DNA from: Salvia splendens
Taxonomy: Eukaryota > Streptophyta > Magnoliopsida > Lamiales > Lamiaceae
NCBI RefSeq assembly: GCF_004379255.2
Contig: NC_056036.1
Coordinates: 806,001 to 870,000, forward strand
DNA: 64,000 nt
Direction: 5' to 3'
Made by a program: the position numbers and the translations under genes. This document shows, in pieces, positions 12,801 to 24,900 of the stretch (position 1 is the stretch's first letter; the number at the start of each line of letters is the position of its first letter). The notes under the pieces were generated by a model. The model was not told the DNA's origin. It ran no database searches and saw only the letters and a list, made by a program, of their open reading frames with translations.

Positions 12801-14649
12801 ATTTTGTGAGTTAAGTGGAGAGAATAAATTAGAAGAGAGGGAAAAGTAGAGAGAGTGATGTTTTTATATTTAAAAATGTGACATTTAGAGTGGGACATCC
12901 CAAAAAGGAAAATGTGTTACTTAGAGTGGGACGGAGGGAGTACTTCGAAGGAGAGCATTTAAGCATCAGGTCTAATAATGCCTATACCATTCCAAGGGTA
13001 AATCCAGAAATCATATTGTTTAACCATGCAAGCATCAACTGCAATTGTACCTCTCTAATATTACAAGATATGCTTGGCTTGCACTTTGTGACATCTTTTC
13101 CAGCAAAGACCTCACTACATGATCACCAGCCATGGCCTTGGCCTGAAATTGTTAAGAAAATATGATTGCCAGGCAATAATCTGGACAAAAAAATTCAGTG
13201 ACATTAACTAAGCAGTAGCCAAACCTGGCTTTGTAGGAGGTTAAGAACAGCAGAGCCAATAAAATTACTGGCTGAAGCCTTCTTAATCACTATGGTTAAA
13301 GCTGGCATTGCCCCCAACATTGGCTGCATTGGAAAAAAATTTATAACCTTGATATTGGGGGGGGGGGGGGGGGGGGCGGTTGAGGAATACAATAAGTTAG
13401 GTATGGAAGTAAAACCTGGCAATAGAACCATAGTCCTTGAACTGAAAGTTTTCCAAGACGAAACTGATGTTCAAGTTGTGCCACCATGGCTTGGTAATCC
13501 TAATACACAAATTTATTCATAAAACATTAGTTTTCTAAAATAAGCAATACATAGGATGACACTGACGACCATATAGACTAGGGAGCCAAAACTAGCTCGG
13601 TTTGACAGCCCTATTAAGCAATACCCAATTTTCTGAACATGCTTGGAAATAGATTGGCTTTTGTTTTTCTTGGCGGAAAACAATATAAGGTGTGAGCTCT
13701 TCTTCAACCACATGGTTATGTCATTTAGTTTTGTCAGAACCTTTTACAACAGCAACTGTGCATTTCATTGTGGTCATGTTATCAACTATTGCAGAATAAA
13801 AGACACTTCTGCCACATTCTGGCATAAAATGCCACACACAAGACATGCAAAACTATGACAATAAAACTAATTGCCCTTTTCTTCCATAAACCATCCTACA
13901 AATTGAGTATCATGCTGATTAAATCACCAGAATTAAGAAAGTTCAAAACTTAATAGAGAGTGAAATGGAGAGAAAGAGAGAAACCTACAAGAAGTAATGT
14001 CCGAAGTGCTGCTGCAAAAGCATGATTGACAAGACCGCTCTTGAACTGGGACCTTGACTCAACAAACTGACTTATAAGTATGTAGCTCTCGCATAAAGGA
14101 AATATTCTTTTTGCAGATTCCTGCAAACATCAGGATATACGATTAGGTTTAAGAAGTCCCGATGAAAACAAGTCTTCCGTGGAAGCAAAATTGGAAAACA
14201 TTCATTCCATTAGAATAGAAAAAGGAATGAATTAGACTTCTTGCCTGAAGTGCCAAATCCATAGATGCATCAACTTGGAAGGACACAGTATCATCCTTCC
14301 CTTCTACTCTGCGGATAGAGATATAACGTCCGTCAATCCCAACCAATGCTGACAAGATATCATCAATGACAATTAACTCCTGCATAAGGCACAGCTCATA
14401 TTCATAACTGATTGAAGGCAGCATAGCAATTTAATAGGCAGTAAGAGGTGGCCAACTAAAGCATGAACCACATACCAACAGAGTATTCTACTTTTTTCCT
14501 TTATTATATCATCCAACATCCATAAATCTCATCAATTTCATAGATATGCTCAAGACACGACTTACATGGTTAAAAAATGCATAATATAACTTTGACATAT
14601 TACCTGAATTGCTGCATGGAAGCAACCTATGGGCTTGTCCACCCCAGAA
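9850..14649 (-). CDS. GCP2: Gamma-tubulin complex component 2 (GCP2), 5' end not found
   Basis: GCP2 with GCP3 and gamma-tubulin forms the small complex that nucleates microtubules. Nineteen exons (descending): 14604-14649, 14245-14379, 13989-14120, 13416-13499, 13225-13323, 13051-13142, 12535-12607, 12313-12465, 12112-12231, 11965-12018, 11644-11727, 11490-11564, 11262-11393, 10958-11083, 10771-10878, 10600-10662, 10442-10516, 10061-10248, 9850-9973. They join in one frame to about 653 residues, close to the roughly 680 I recall for the family. Recognisable blocks are ELIVIDDILSALVGIDGRYI, RYSLKDDIPSFLANAAETIL, SIKHYLLLDQGDFLVHFMDI, WPLSLVISKKALTKYQLIFR, VLEPNWHIMDNRLQ and the C-terminus PYLTHLAQWLLGVGSD. 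Introns after 14245 and after 10771 use GC donors. The first exon found lacks a methionine, so one or more 5' exons are missing from my model; a conserved N-terminal motif was not located upstream. Confidence 0.9.
12740..12940. mobile_element. Stowaway-like MITE in a GCP2 intron
   Basis: The ends are inverted repeats (TCCCTCCGTCCCACTCTAAG at the left; complement of GAGTGGGACGGAGGGAG at the right), flanked by TA on each side. This is the CTCCCTCCGTCC terminus typical of Stowaway (Tc1/mariner) MITEs. It is about 201 bp, with no coding capacity, inside the intron between GCP2 exons 13051-13142 and 12535-12607. Confidence 0.85.
13357..13376. repeat. G20 homopolymer (C20 in the GCP2 transcript)
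   Basis: Twenty consecutive Gs on the plus strand lie within the 92-bp GCP2 intron 13324-13415. In the minus-strand transcript they are a C20 tract about 35 nt upstream of the acceptor. Read length here may be unreliable. Confidence 0.85.
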
Positions 14650-16600
14650 CTGCATGTAAAAAAGAAACAAGCTGAACATCACCAATAATATAAACTATTC
14701 TATATATTAGAACTCAATGCTTGCAAGAGTTTTTCCCGCCAAAAAACACGGCATGCATGCATGCATGCAATATTACACTTTCGGCCACCCAAAACTAAGT
14801 AAAGATTTTGACTATATATTCGAAATTTTGTTAGGCTGCTTGCCTGGGTAGCTGCAGCTATTGTCTAGGCTAAATTTTAAATTCAATTAATTTATATGGA
14901 GCCAATTTTTATATTTACATTCTATATATAGGCCACTTCAGATATAATCATGATTCATATGTTCATTAATTTTCAGGGCCAGTTTTGTTTGTCTTTATGT
15001 GTTCCTTAGTAAATTAGATTTAGCACATACATATTTACAGTTTACATTTTCTATCACGAAAACTGAGTACAGAAAACCAAAATTGAACAGGAACTTGCGA
15101 TCTACATCCTTCAAGTGCAGACGGCTGCTTCGAAGCTTCAGTTGGTGCATGCAATGGCTGCATTGAAGGTTCAACTAGCGAGTTCTTATGGTATTCATCC
15201 ATCAACTGGGAACAAGAAAAGTATGGTTATAGTGAGGCATTTTTCTAGCTCAAAACAATGTCAAACTAAAAAGCAGTATCTTGTAAATAAATATGCATAT
15301 GTTCTGTTACGAACTTGAATCCTTCGAGCGGATTCTAACTCCAACAAAATAACTAAACGTATGGAAATTTAAGAAGACTTGATACACTAAAGAAAAGGAA
15401 CTTGATAAACTAAAGGAAAGGGAAATATGTTTTTCTATTGTTGCCCGATTCAATGCCACAGAGGCTTACAGCAATGATTAACTAACCACTACTCTACTTA
15501 AGATAATGGACCATAATGAAACATGGGAAACTAATCTGCACTACTAAGAAACGTGGGAAACCAACTAAGACTAATAGCATTACTAAGTAACTAACTTGAC
15601 ATGATCATTTAGTGGTGTGGCAGATACATGCTCGTATCATGTTCTGTCACCATAGATATCTCATGTTGGTTTTACAGTTTTCATAAATCAGATTCCGTAT
15701 GTTTCTACAGTTACAGAAACACATCGACTAAAAGTTTTGTATGAGTTCCATAATATCAAAGCTTGATGCCTTGCTCAGTTTATCACCCGCACACTGGAAA
15801 TTACATGCGCTGACACTATCACATTGCAGTTCTCCTTAAGAATGATTGAAATTAGTAAGCTAAGAGAAGAGCATCCGAGAATCTAACTGGCCCAAAGATA
15901 CAAAAGGAAGAGAATAAAAGAAACACTCATTACATCGAATTAAAAATTATATAACCATATCACTATAATATACTTATTAAACACAATTTGACAGCATTTG
16001 GTGCCAATTTGCTAGGCTGTTTTCGCCATTTTTATGATTAAAATCAAAATTTCCAAACCTGATTTCACACATCCAATTATCTGCGCTGATAGTTGCATTA
16101 ACAGTTAACTTAGCCACAATATGCGTTGCACAGACTAAGCGATGATGACTTGTGTCTCACATAACAACTGATAGCGTTTGTTGTTTTTAGGTGCTAAAAC
16201 TGTATCTACAACACATTGCCATCTATTTTCAGCTGCATACCAGATTTTTAGTAAAAACAAGGGCATACATTCACTAAAAACATCAACAAACAGATAAGAG
16301 CAGCATTCAGATCAGAAATTGACTGAGGCGCGTCTACGAAATTCCCTTCCCAGCTTCGGAAACAATTTCGCTCTCTCTCTATCTCAGGTGTTGCGAATGA
16401 AAATTGCCAATGACTAAGCAGAATCCAGAAAAAATAAACTATGTTTGCTTTGTATCAAGCGATTAAAACTCGAATAAATACTTAACTTAGATCGTGCGAA
16501 TCTGCAACAAATGCGCAGCTTCTATCGCCGTCAGTGCTATACCTCTTAGCTTTATCTCAGAATTTAGGGCATAAAAGGTTGAATGGATTAGCGGAATTTT
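14650..16600. other. GCP2 5' region, with an unexplained open fragment on the plus strand
   Basis: This should hold the 5' exon(s), leader and promoter of GCP2, but I cannot identify them. At 15067-15318 the plus strand is open with amphipathic, coding-like content (KLQLVHAMAALKVQLASSYG) and is preceded by a splice-acceptor-like TTGAACAG; the family is not recognised. The minus strand of 15067-15190 is also open. Around 16320-16420 the minus strand reads ATAGAGAGAGAGCG, typical of a plant 5' UTR. A GCATGCATGCATGCATGC run lies at about 14752-14768. Confidence 0.35.
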
Positions 16601-17628
16601 GATGCCAAAGGGTTTTTGAGTACTGATTAGAAAATGAGAAGAAGAATTATGCAACAAACAAAAAGTTCGATTACAAATGGATATTATGAATCAATAATCG
16701 TAGAATTCGAAAGAATTCAAAAAAATGTTGCGCGAACTGTATTTTTCTTTTTTCTTTTCGTTTTCTTATTTTACCCAATATTTTGATTCTTAATTCTTAA
16801 ACATTGCTCAGTGATAGTTTTAATAAAATATGAAAAAAAATATTAATTTAAAATTTTATTTTCTATTTTTACAAAACTAATTACATTTTTTAAATATTAT
16901 TATTTAAATAGGTATTTCATCGGTCTCAACTAAGTTTAATTGTATTTTTTTTAATGTTGGATCAATAACACTAATTAGTTCGGAAAAACGGTATTCTGGC
17001 GGTTCTATCATTCAGTGGGTGTGGAAAAAACAAGTACAATCAAACCGGTTGGAGAACAAAAGCGACTCATTTTTTTAAATTTGCTTTAGATTGAATAGAT
17101 TTTATTATTTTTATACATGCAATAAATTGTCATTTTCCAGTTGGATCGGATTTTAAATTTCAATTAACATTTGTTTTATTATTTTCATTTCTCTCTTCGA
17201 AATTAAAGGTGTAATTAATTCCTCGAAACGACTACTGAAAATATCGTACCTCATAAATCATTTTTGTCTATCTATAATCTGTAGTTGGGAAATTTCATAT
17301 TGAAAGAAAGAATTGTAAACCGTCACAACATAGTGTCACATTACCAATTAAATTGCAACATTGCATTCATGAGTTGAAATTGTATTTCCTTTTTTTTTAT
17401 TTTGAAGCATTTGAAACTGTGTTTCTATACCATATATACTAGTAGTAAGTATAGATTTCGTGTGCAATTAAAGTTATTATGTTCACTTATTGAACTTTCA
17501 CTACTACAGAATATACAACTCTATGTATGCCTCTACACATTATAGCAACTTAACCACGAACCTTTACACACAACAACATAATTAACTCTGCACAAGCTTG
17601 AAACCCCGGGACTACGATGCCGCCCTGT
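16601..17628. other. AT-rich intergenic DNA
   Basis: Sequence between GCP2 upstream DNA and the bZIP stop codon. AT-rich, with no gene or repeat that I can support. The part next to 17629 is presumably the bZIP 3' UTR. Confidence 0.4.
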
Positions 17629-19165
17629 TCACTCTCGAGCATCGTTGTGGCTGCTGAGCTGCTGCAGCGATTGGTGGTTAGCAAAGTAGTGAGGAGACGG
17701 AGCTTGGCCGGCTGCAATCTTGAGATGCTGCAGCTCATTCCTCAGCGAATCATTAAGAGCTGAATCAATGCACCACACAACGTCAAAACCTCTTCACTAC
17801 AAAGACATAAGACATAATAAGACAGAGAAATACCTTCTCTCAGCTCTGCTTGCTGCTGCAAAGCCTGCAGCTTTAGCTTGAGTTCCTTGTTCGCAGCCGT
17901 CAATCCACCGGCATCCCTCTGCATTGGATATATCACACCTTAAGTCATAACTTACTGTCACATTATATATCATTATATCTGTCATGCTCATGCATATTCA
18001 AGTTCTCAACGAGCACAACTAAGCCCGTAACTGTTGCAGAATTGATGCATACATCAAAGCATGAATCGAGAAAGTCGATCAACTAACTACTGTCGGGGCA
18101 ATTCTGTTAGAAGAGCACGAAGAACAGAAAACAGCAAACTATCGAACCAAGAACAGATAACTCCAAAAAGGGCCACTCCCCAGCAAATCTAAACTGTTTT
18201 TTGGATACCATAAACTAAGAAACTAAAGACTCCAATTTGAATTAGAACTCCAAGAAACTAAAGACTCGAAAACATACTCAAACTTTGAAAAGATAAACTA
18301 ACAAACTCGAAGATGAACTTTATAGAAATCTACATAACATGAATTGCATTGAATTAAAGTGTTAGTATGTAACCTGCAACACTGTAATCTGAGCTGATAG
18401 TGTGGTTGCTTCAGTTTGCAGAGTCTGAACCTTCCTCTCGAGCTCACTCGTGTAACGGGTTTTACGCTCTTTTGATCGCGCTGCGGATTGCCTATTCGCA
18501 AGAATCCTACAAATAAAGGTGACTTTGTAACTTCCAACCTCACAAAATTTCTCCAACTCATCAAAAAAATCTCAACTTGATTGAACAAAAAGAGCAAGAG
18601 CAATCACAAAAGGATAGATAGTCTGGATTTTAGTTCTCCGTTGCTCAATTACAATAAACATACAAATTATGACTCACAAATGCATAATTTCTCCAACGCA
18701 CACCTCAGAAACTTCAATTTCACAACAATTAAAGATAAATTGGATCAGATTAAAGCTCAATTGAATTAGGGTTCGTAAAAAAGCACACCTTTTAGCTCTC
18801 TTGGGGTCAAGCAGAGCGAGTTCGGAAAGCCCATCCATGGAGTTGCTATGCCGATGCTTTGGCCGCGGCTCCGCCGCTGCGGGAGCATCCACCTTGAGCC
18901 CGTCGAAGAAGTCGGCATCCAGCGACAAACTCCTCAGAGGCGCGGCGTCGCTCGCCGGCGGGAGGAGCGACGGGGGAAGGTCGAGATTGAGCTCCACCAT
19001 GACGTCGTCGTCGAGGAGGATGTCGTCGAGGCCGGGGAAGCGGAATTGGGTCTCCGATTGAGCGCGGCGGTGCTGGGCGCGGCGGGTTGGGGTGTCGGGC
19101 ATCTGGTCGAGCTCGGCCCGGCCCGGGAAGTAGGGGCCTGAGTTCACGGGCTTTCCGGTGAACAT
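17629..19165 (-). CDS. Group I bZIP transcription factor (VIP1/RSG/bZIP18-like)
   Basis: Four exons: 18789-19165, 18374-18506, 17834-17918 and 17629-17759. Together they make 726 nt, 241 residues plus stop, with all junctions GT-AG and phases consistent. Exon 1 encodes a Pro/Asp-rich N-terminus with an [12 protein letters not shown] stretch resembling the 14-3-3/phosphorylation site of this group, and the acidic segment [20 protein letters not shown]. The basic region spans about residues 122-144 ([20 protein letters not shown]). It has lysine where most bZIPs have the invariant arginine (N-x7-K), a hallmark of group I. The leucine zipper follows ([20 protein letters not shown], then exon 3 [18 protein letters not shown]). 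Group I members bind AC-rich or E-box-like sites and act in vascular, osmosensory and gibberellin responses. The C-terminus is short and Gln/His/Ser-rich. The start is the first ATG of the frame. Which paralogue this is cannot be decided here. Confidence 0.92.
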
Positions 19166-19956
19166 AGTTTAATTGGTTTGTGGAAAGTGTGGAATTAGTG
19201 AATTGGAGGCAGGAGATATAGGATTGAAGAAGAAGGGATTGAAATTGGGATTGGGTTGATGATGGAAAGTGGGGCCCGAGACGCCATGTTTGAGCAAAAA
19301 GGGCATGTGAGAGTTGGTGCTGAGCTACTGCAGAAAGTCTAGTTTTGTTTTACTATCTCTTTTTCTTCCTTTTTTTCCCGTCTTTGTACGTTTTCGATCT
19401 CATCATGACGTCATATCACATGCCCAGTGACGATTTCTCATTATTTTTACTTTTAATTAACTAAACATCATTTTTTAACTCTAAAACACATCACTCAACG
19501 TTGCACAAAAATACGAAATAAAAATTGAGGGGAATAAATTAAAAGGTTTATCCAATAGTTTATTCTTTTACTACTACTATTATTTTTGTTCTTAATTCTC
19601 TCTTATCTCCTGCTACTACTTTATTATCTATTTTTTTTTATTTTTTCTTGTGTCATACTTTTTATCTATTCGTTTTATATTTTCTATTATCTCATACGAT
19701 GCTTTAGATTTTCACATACTTTATTATTTCTTTGAGTATTTTACGTCAGCTCCAAGTCCAATAATTAGCCGTGGTCTTCATGCAAGTAGAACTGTAGAAT
19801 TACTGGATTGGAATAAGTGATCTTCTTGCAAGTAGAGTTACTGGATTGGAAGAAGCAAATGTAGAAATAGAAAATACAAAATACAAAATGAAGACATTTC
19901 TATAATTTTAATAAAAATTAAATTTGACATTTGCTTTTATTCTGAATGGAAATACC
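19166..19956. other. bZIP upstream region and intergenic DNA
   Basis: Promoter and leader of the minus-strand bZIP gene, followed by AT-rich DNA. A TGACGTCA palindrome lies at about 19405-19412 (CATGACGTCATATC), a classical bZIP/CRE-type site some 240 bp upstream of the ATG, so autoregulation is conceivable but untested. Confidence 0.45.
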
Positions 19957-20446
19957 TAGGGGTGAGCAAAAAAACCGGAAACCGAATATCCGAACCGAAC
20001 CAAACCGAAATTTTGAAATTCGGTTCGGTTTTTTTGGTTTTTCGGTTCGGTTCGGTTTTAAAAATAAAAAAAATTCGGTTTTTTGGTTCGGGTGAAGAAA
20101 AAACCGAAAAACTGAAATTCCGAATTATATATATATTCTATTAATTTAATATATTATATTATACATAATATATATTCTTTTAATATATTCTACTATATAA
20201 TATATATTATATGTATTATTAATTTTATACTATATATAAATATTCTATTAGTATATATAAAATAAAATAAAATACACATATAAATATATATTTCTATTAT
20301 ATTTATTTTTTTTAGGTTTTTCGGTTTTTTTTCGGTTTTGTTCGGGTTTTTCGGTTTTTCGGGTTCGGTTCGGTTTTGATTTTGGACTAAATTCGGTTTT
20401 TCGGTTTTGGTAAAAAATCGAACCGAAACCCGAATGCACACCCCTA
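19957..20446. mobile_element. hAT-like MITE built of CGGTT/AACCG repeats
   Basis: The left end TAGGGGTGAGCA and right end TGCACACCCCTA are near-perfect inverted repeats. The flanks GAAATACC (19949-19956) and TAAATACC (20447-20454) are an 8-bp target duplication with one mismatch. An 8-bp TSD with TAGGGGTG termini fits the hAT superfamily. The arms are packed with AACCGAA / TTCGGTT motifs (19976-20118 and 20312-20435), so the 490-bp element can fold into a long hairpin; the centre is almost pure A/T. No transposase is encoded. Confidence 0.8.
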
Positions 20447-20454
20447 TAAATACC

Positions 20455-21972
20455 TATATTACAAACTTTTTCCACTCGCATTGCTTCGTATTATACTACC
20501 TTCCTAAAAATAGTCATTTTTGTTATTTTTATATGTCACAAGATTAATCCATTCTAATTTATGAAAAATATAGTCTCATTATTCACTAACATTACTTTTA
20601 TCATTTTGTTATGTCTCATTTTTATATTTCTCCCCAATTCGTATTAAACAATGTGCAAGTCCAAAAGTATGTATTTGTATGGGACGTCGGGAATATTTAT
20701 TATCTTAAAATCTATGGCCGACTAAGGTAGTGTTTGGTAAGATAGAAAAACGTGATCCTCCAATCACTTAGATGCAATATGAAACATCAACTTCAATCAA
20801 CGTTATTGATTCTTGAAATGTTGTCTTTTCGGACATGCTAATGATGTCCTAAACCTAAAGGAAGAAGAATCAAGTACATGAACCATAGGATTGTTTTGTC
20901 TGGAATCTATTAATAGTACTCATTAAACTTAATATCTGGAATTTTTTTATTTTTTGCAAGACAGACGTGTTTTAAGATGCTAATTGCGAAAATATATCAA
21001 CTCGATACATTTTTATTTAAATATTGAACTTGTAAGCTTGGGTATTAAAAGATAAATATGAGGTTGAGATATTTAAAAAACGCTCAAAAAATTACCTCAT
21101 TTTTAACTATAAGGTTAGTTTTTTGGTGGACTTGTTCAACTAAATTGAAAGGCAATATATCATAATTAGTTTGAATAAGTACATAATAAATGAATGTAGA
21201 ACCAAAAGGTCACAATCATATCGAATCAGGAATAATCAATCAGCTTACATTGGATGTGCATACATTTTCATAATTGACGGAATATCCAATCGCGTTATAC
21301 ATCATATTTTTTTGTAAATTACCCCTTTAATTTGTCTAAAAAATAATACTCCAATCATGAAATACTTAATCGTGTATTTGAAAATATAAAAAAGAAACTA
21401 TTAGGATTCTGAATTTGTATTTATTATTGAAATTCTAACGAACTAGGAATAGATTGAATAACTATTTTTATAATTAAATTAATTTTGAGATTATAAAACG
21501 GAGTAATAAATTTTTATTTAAATGATTAATTGAGAATAAATAATACTAATAAAATATCCAAATTTGTAAAAATTCTTAAATTAGGAGAAAAAATCACGAG
21601 TAATTGCACTATTTTTTAATTGTATCTGGGATTCTAAGGACGTTCCTTGTCATATGAAAAATCACAGAAACACAGCAATTTCAAAAACCAAGAATCAGAT
21701 TACTTTTTTTTATTAGTAGAATCGTGCCAAACAAACAAAACCTATGGGAATTTATGCTTTCTTTCCTTTTCTGTAAAATTAAAATCATCTTTGCATGTGT
21801 TAGCATTGTAGTAGAGTAGTTAATACCCGAGACCAATGATCTCATGTTCGAAGCGCTGCCTTTAAAATTTATACTAAAGCCTCAAACTGAGGCAAAAAGA
21901 CATGTCTTTATAATTTATAAACTTCCAGAGTTATTAATGAATGTCACAACAACGGATTATTTCAGAATATGA
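20455..21972. other. Intergenic DNA with possible SINE relic
   Basis: AT-rich, no gene seen. At about 21795-21870 GTAGTAGAGTAGTTAATACC followed by CATGTTCGAAGCGCTG resembles A- and B-box spacing of a tRNA-derived SINE, but I found no clear target duplication. The last ~100 bases are probably the ETFA 3' UTR. Confidence 0.35.
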
Positions 21973-24900
21973 TCAAATCTGTCTATTTTTCTCAGGAAGT
22001 TTCTCTAACAATTCCGGTATGATCTCAAAAAGGTCACCCACAAGTCCATAATCCGCAACCTGCAATTCCAGCATATGCCAAGACGACGAACACGAAGCAC
22101 AAATTAGCGTCTAGAGACAGATCTCAGTTTAACTGTTATAACGGCTCAAGACTTCAATATATACGTTTTATTGGAACACGGAAATTAGAAACCATAACGA
22201 TAAGATGCGTGTGACAGAGAGACTTGATCATGACCTGAAATATCGGTGCATCAGCATCTTTATTTACAGCGACGATGACTTTTGAATCTCTAATGCCAGC
22301 TAAGTGTTGAATAGCTCCAGAAACACCAAAAGCCATGTATAGTTCCGGAGCAACAATTTTCCCGGTCTGACCAACCTACATAATATCGAGCGATATGTCA
22401 CAAAAACGGCAGCACCACAACAGTCCACACATGTGTAGTTTTGGAACCATGGACGAATTACAACAATGCATGAAGACACTTCGTCTTACCTGGAGTTCAT
22501 TTGGAACGAATCCCGCATCAACTGCAGCACGAGTAGCTCCAACTGCAAGAAATTGGACATTAGACGGAAGAGAAATTTCGCAAATAATAACAAAAACAAC
22601 AATATCATAGTGTACTAAATTTCCATCCATAAAACTGATGCAGGCAACTTAAAAGTTTCTTAAGGAAAGATTTATAGACCACAACGTTGCGACTTATGAG
22701 TCTAAGATCCTTAAGAATAATGACCTGCAGCACCAAGTTTCTCAGCAAGCTTCTCGATCATTTTGAAATTCTCAGCACTTATTAGACCTCGCCCTCCAGT
22801 GACAACAATGCGTGCATTTGCCAGATCTGGGCGTTCTGTATCCTCCTGAGAGGAGATGCTTACATATCTCGATTTTCCATCTGCATCATCTGAAACAACA
22901 ACGAGATGTTTCTAGATTATAGTTCCTGAAAGGAGAATTAAACATGATGCAATAGAATAGATAAGGTTATGCAGTCACTCAATCTCTCCTATGTAAAGTT
23001 AAACAACCAAAACCATGAAGCAGAGGATACATTTTAGCATCAAATATATGACAAACCTTTGCTGAAGGCTGAAAGATCAATCTTCTCAATACATTTGTCA
23101 TTTGAAACCGAAGCTGGCGCCATTCCCGTAGGAAATGAAGTAGCCCTAATAGTCAGCATACAAGGGTTTGAACCGGTGTATCGAACAGTACTAAGAGCAT
23201 TTCCAGCATATATTGGCCTGCTCTGTGAAAGAATACGCAAGTAAAATGCAATTAATAATTCATATTTGTTGACATACAACCAGTATTAACTTGCATCAGC
23301 CAAACAACAATAGATTACCTAACAAAAAGATTCGAGCCACTAATCTCTGTAACATCGGTAATAGGTGAAACATCGAGAAGTGCTGCTGCACGGGGGAGAA
23401 CATTCTTTCCAAAAGAACCTGATCCAGTAATTATGTGAGAATAGCTATCTTTCTGTTGTACAAGATGCACCAGTTTAGCCCATGGTTCTGCTAGAGCATA
23501 TGTGAACCTCTCCGAATCAGCAAGAAGGACCTGAGCAACAAATAGGTATGCATATTTAATATCTGAAAGACCGAATGACTAGAACATATTCCTCATGAAA
23601 CCGTATTGCTTCGTGTTGCAAAAGCATTTCTGTTAATAATAACTTGTCAAACTCCACCGTGATTGACTTCCATTTTATACCACGTAAGAACCAACTATCA
23701 ACACGTAAATGCACTACTCATTCCAAACAATAAGCTACTATCTCCGTTTTTAACAAAAGTATGTTGGTTATCCCAATTTATGCGTTTAAAACAATACAAC
23801 TTTATTAGCAGGCTAACGCTCTCCTATTTAATAGGAGAGATAAGAAGAATATTTGTTTTCTTGATTCTATCATTTTTTGTACAATTTTTATAACAAATGA
23901 GATCATGGTCCACTACACACTATTTCTAATACTACACAGAACCACAAAACACAAGCAATATGCTTCACAACCATTCCCTATATGAATGAAGCTACTTGGA
24001 TCCCGACTCTGATAAAAGCTCGTGCAAGTTGCTTAATGAAACTCATTAATGAAGTACTCGAGTTTGAGATTGACACTACAAAGCATGCCGAACTGAACTT
24101 GCTAGATATTATAATTGTTAACTTGGTACAACTTATTCTTATATACTTTAGTTAGTAACAAGTACACCGAATATACAACTAATTTTATTTGTTTATATAT
24201 AATAAAAAGCAATAACTATATAAATGCAAATCTAAATTTAAATCTAGTAAGCTTGTCTGGGCTCGATTAAGCTCATGAGACTCAACGTGTTGATAAATAA
24301 AGCTCAACAAATTAGCCGGACTTGAGCTTAGCACGACCGACTCAACTCCAATCAAGCTCTTAAAAATCACAACACCACAAAAACTAAGCAATACCCCTCC
24401 CTCATTAAATAAGTTGCATCATAACAAGCCCATTGAAATGTAATTGATCATCATTCATAAAAAATTGGGAATACCTTAGAAATGGAAGGGTGGAAACAAG
24501 CAGCATGAGCAGCAGCCTCCTGCAAGGAAGGACCCGAACCAGCAAGGAGCAAAGACACAGAATTGTCTCCACCCAAACGCTTAGCAGCCTCCACTGCACA
24601 CAACGAAGATGCCTCGATGGATCCGCCCTTGTGCTCCCCCAAAACCAGAGTGCTAAGCTATATCAAAAAAGGAGAGAAAAGAAACTAATTCAGAAGATTC
24701 AGCTATTCGACATTGAAGTTGAACTCTTCATTACCCAATTACTCTTCAATTTTGCATAAATTTTAATTGGCCACTAAACAATCAATGTGAACAACCTAAT
24801 AACAACGCAAATGCCAATCTTAGCAAATAAAGCTATCTGCAAGCACTAACAAGTGTTCTAAACAATCCGTGGACAACTAAAATCACCTTTGAAGAAACAA

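Noticed and set aside
9850..14649. GCP3 or GCP4 instead of GCP2
   Set aside because: The ELIVIDDILSALVGIDGRYI and YQLIFRCLFHCKYVNRQL blocks and the short C-terminus fit GCP2 best.
18801..19141. Plus-strand ORFs across bZIP exon 1
   Set aside because: Antisense shadows of a GC-rich coding exon; the minus-strand bZIP is unmistakable.
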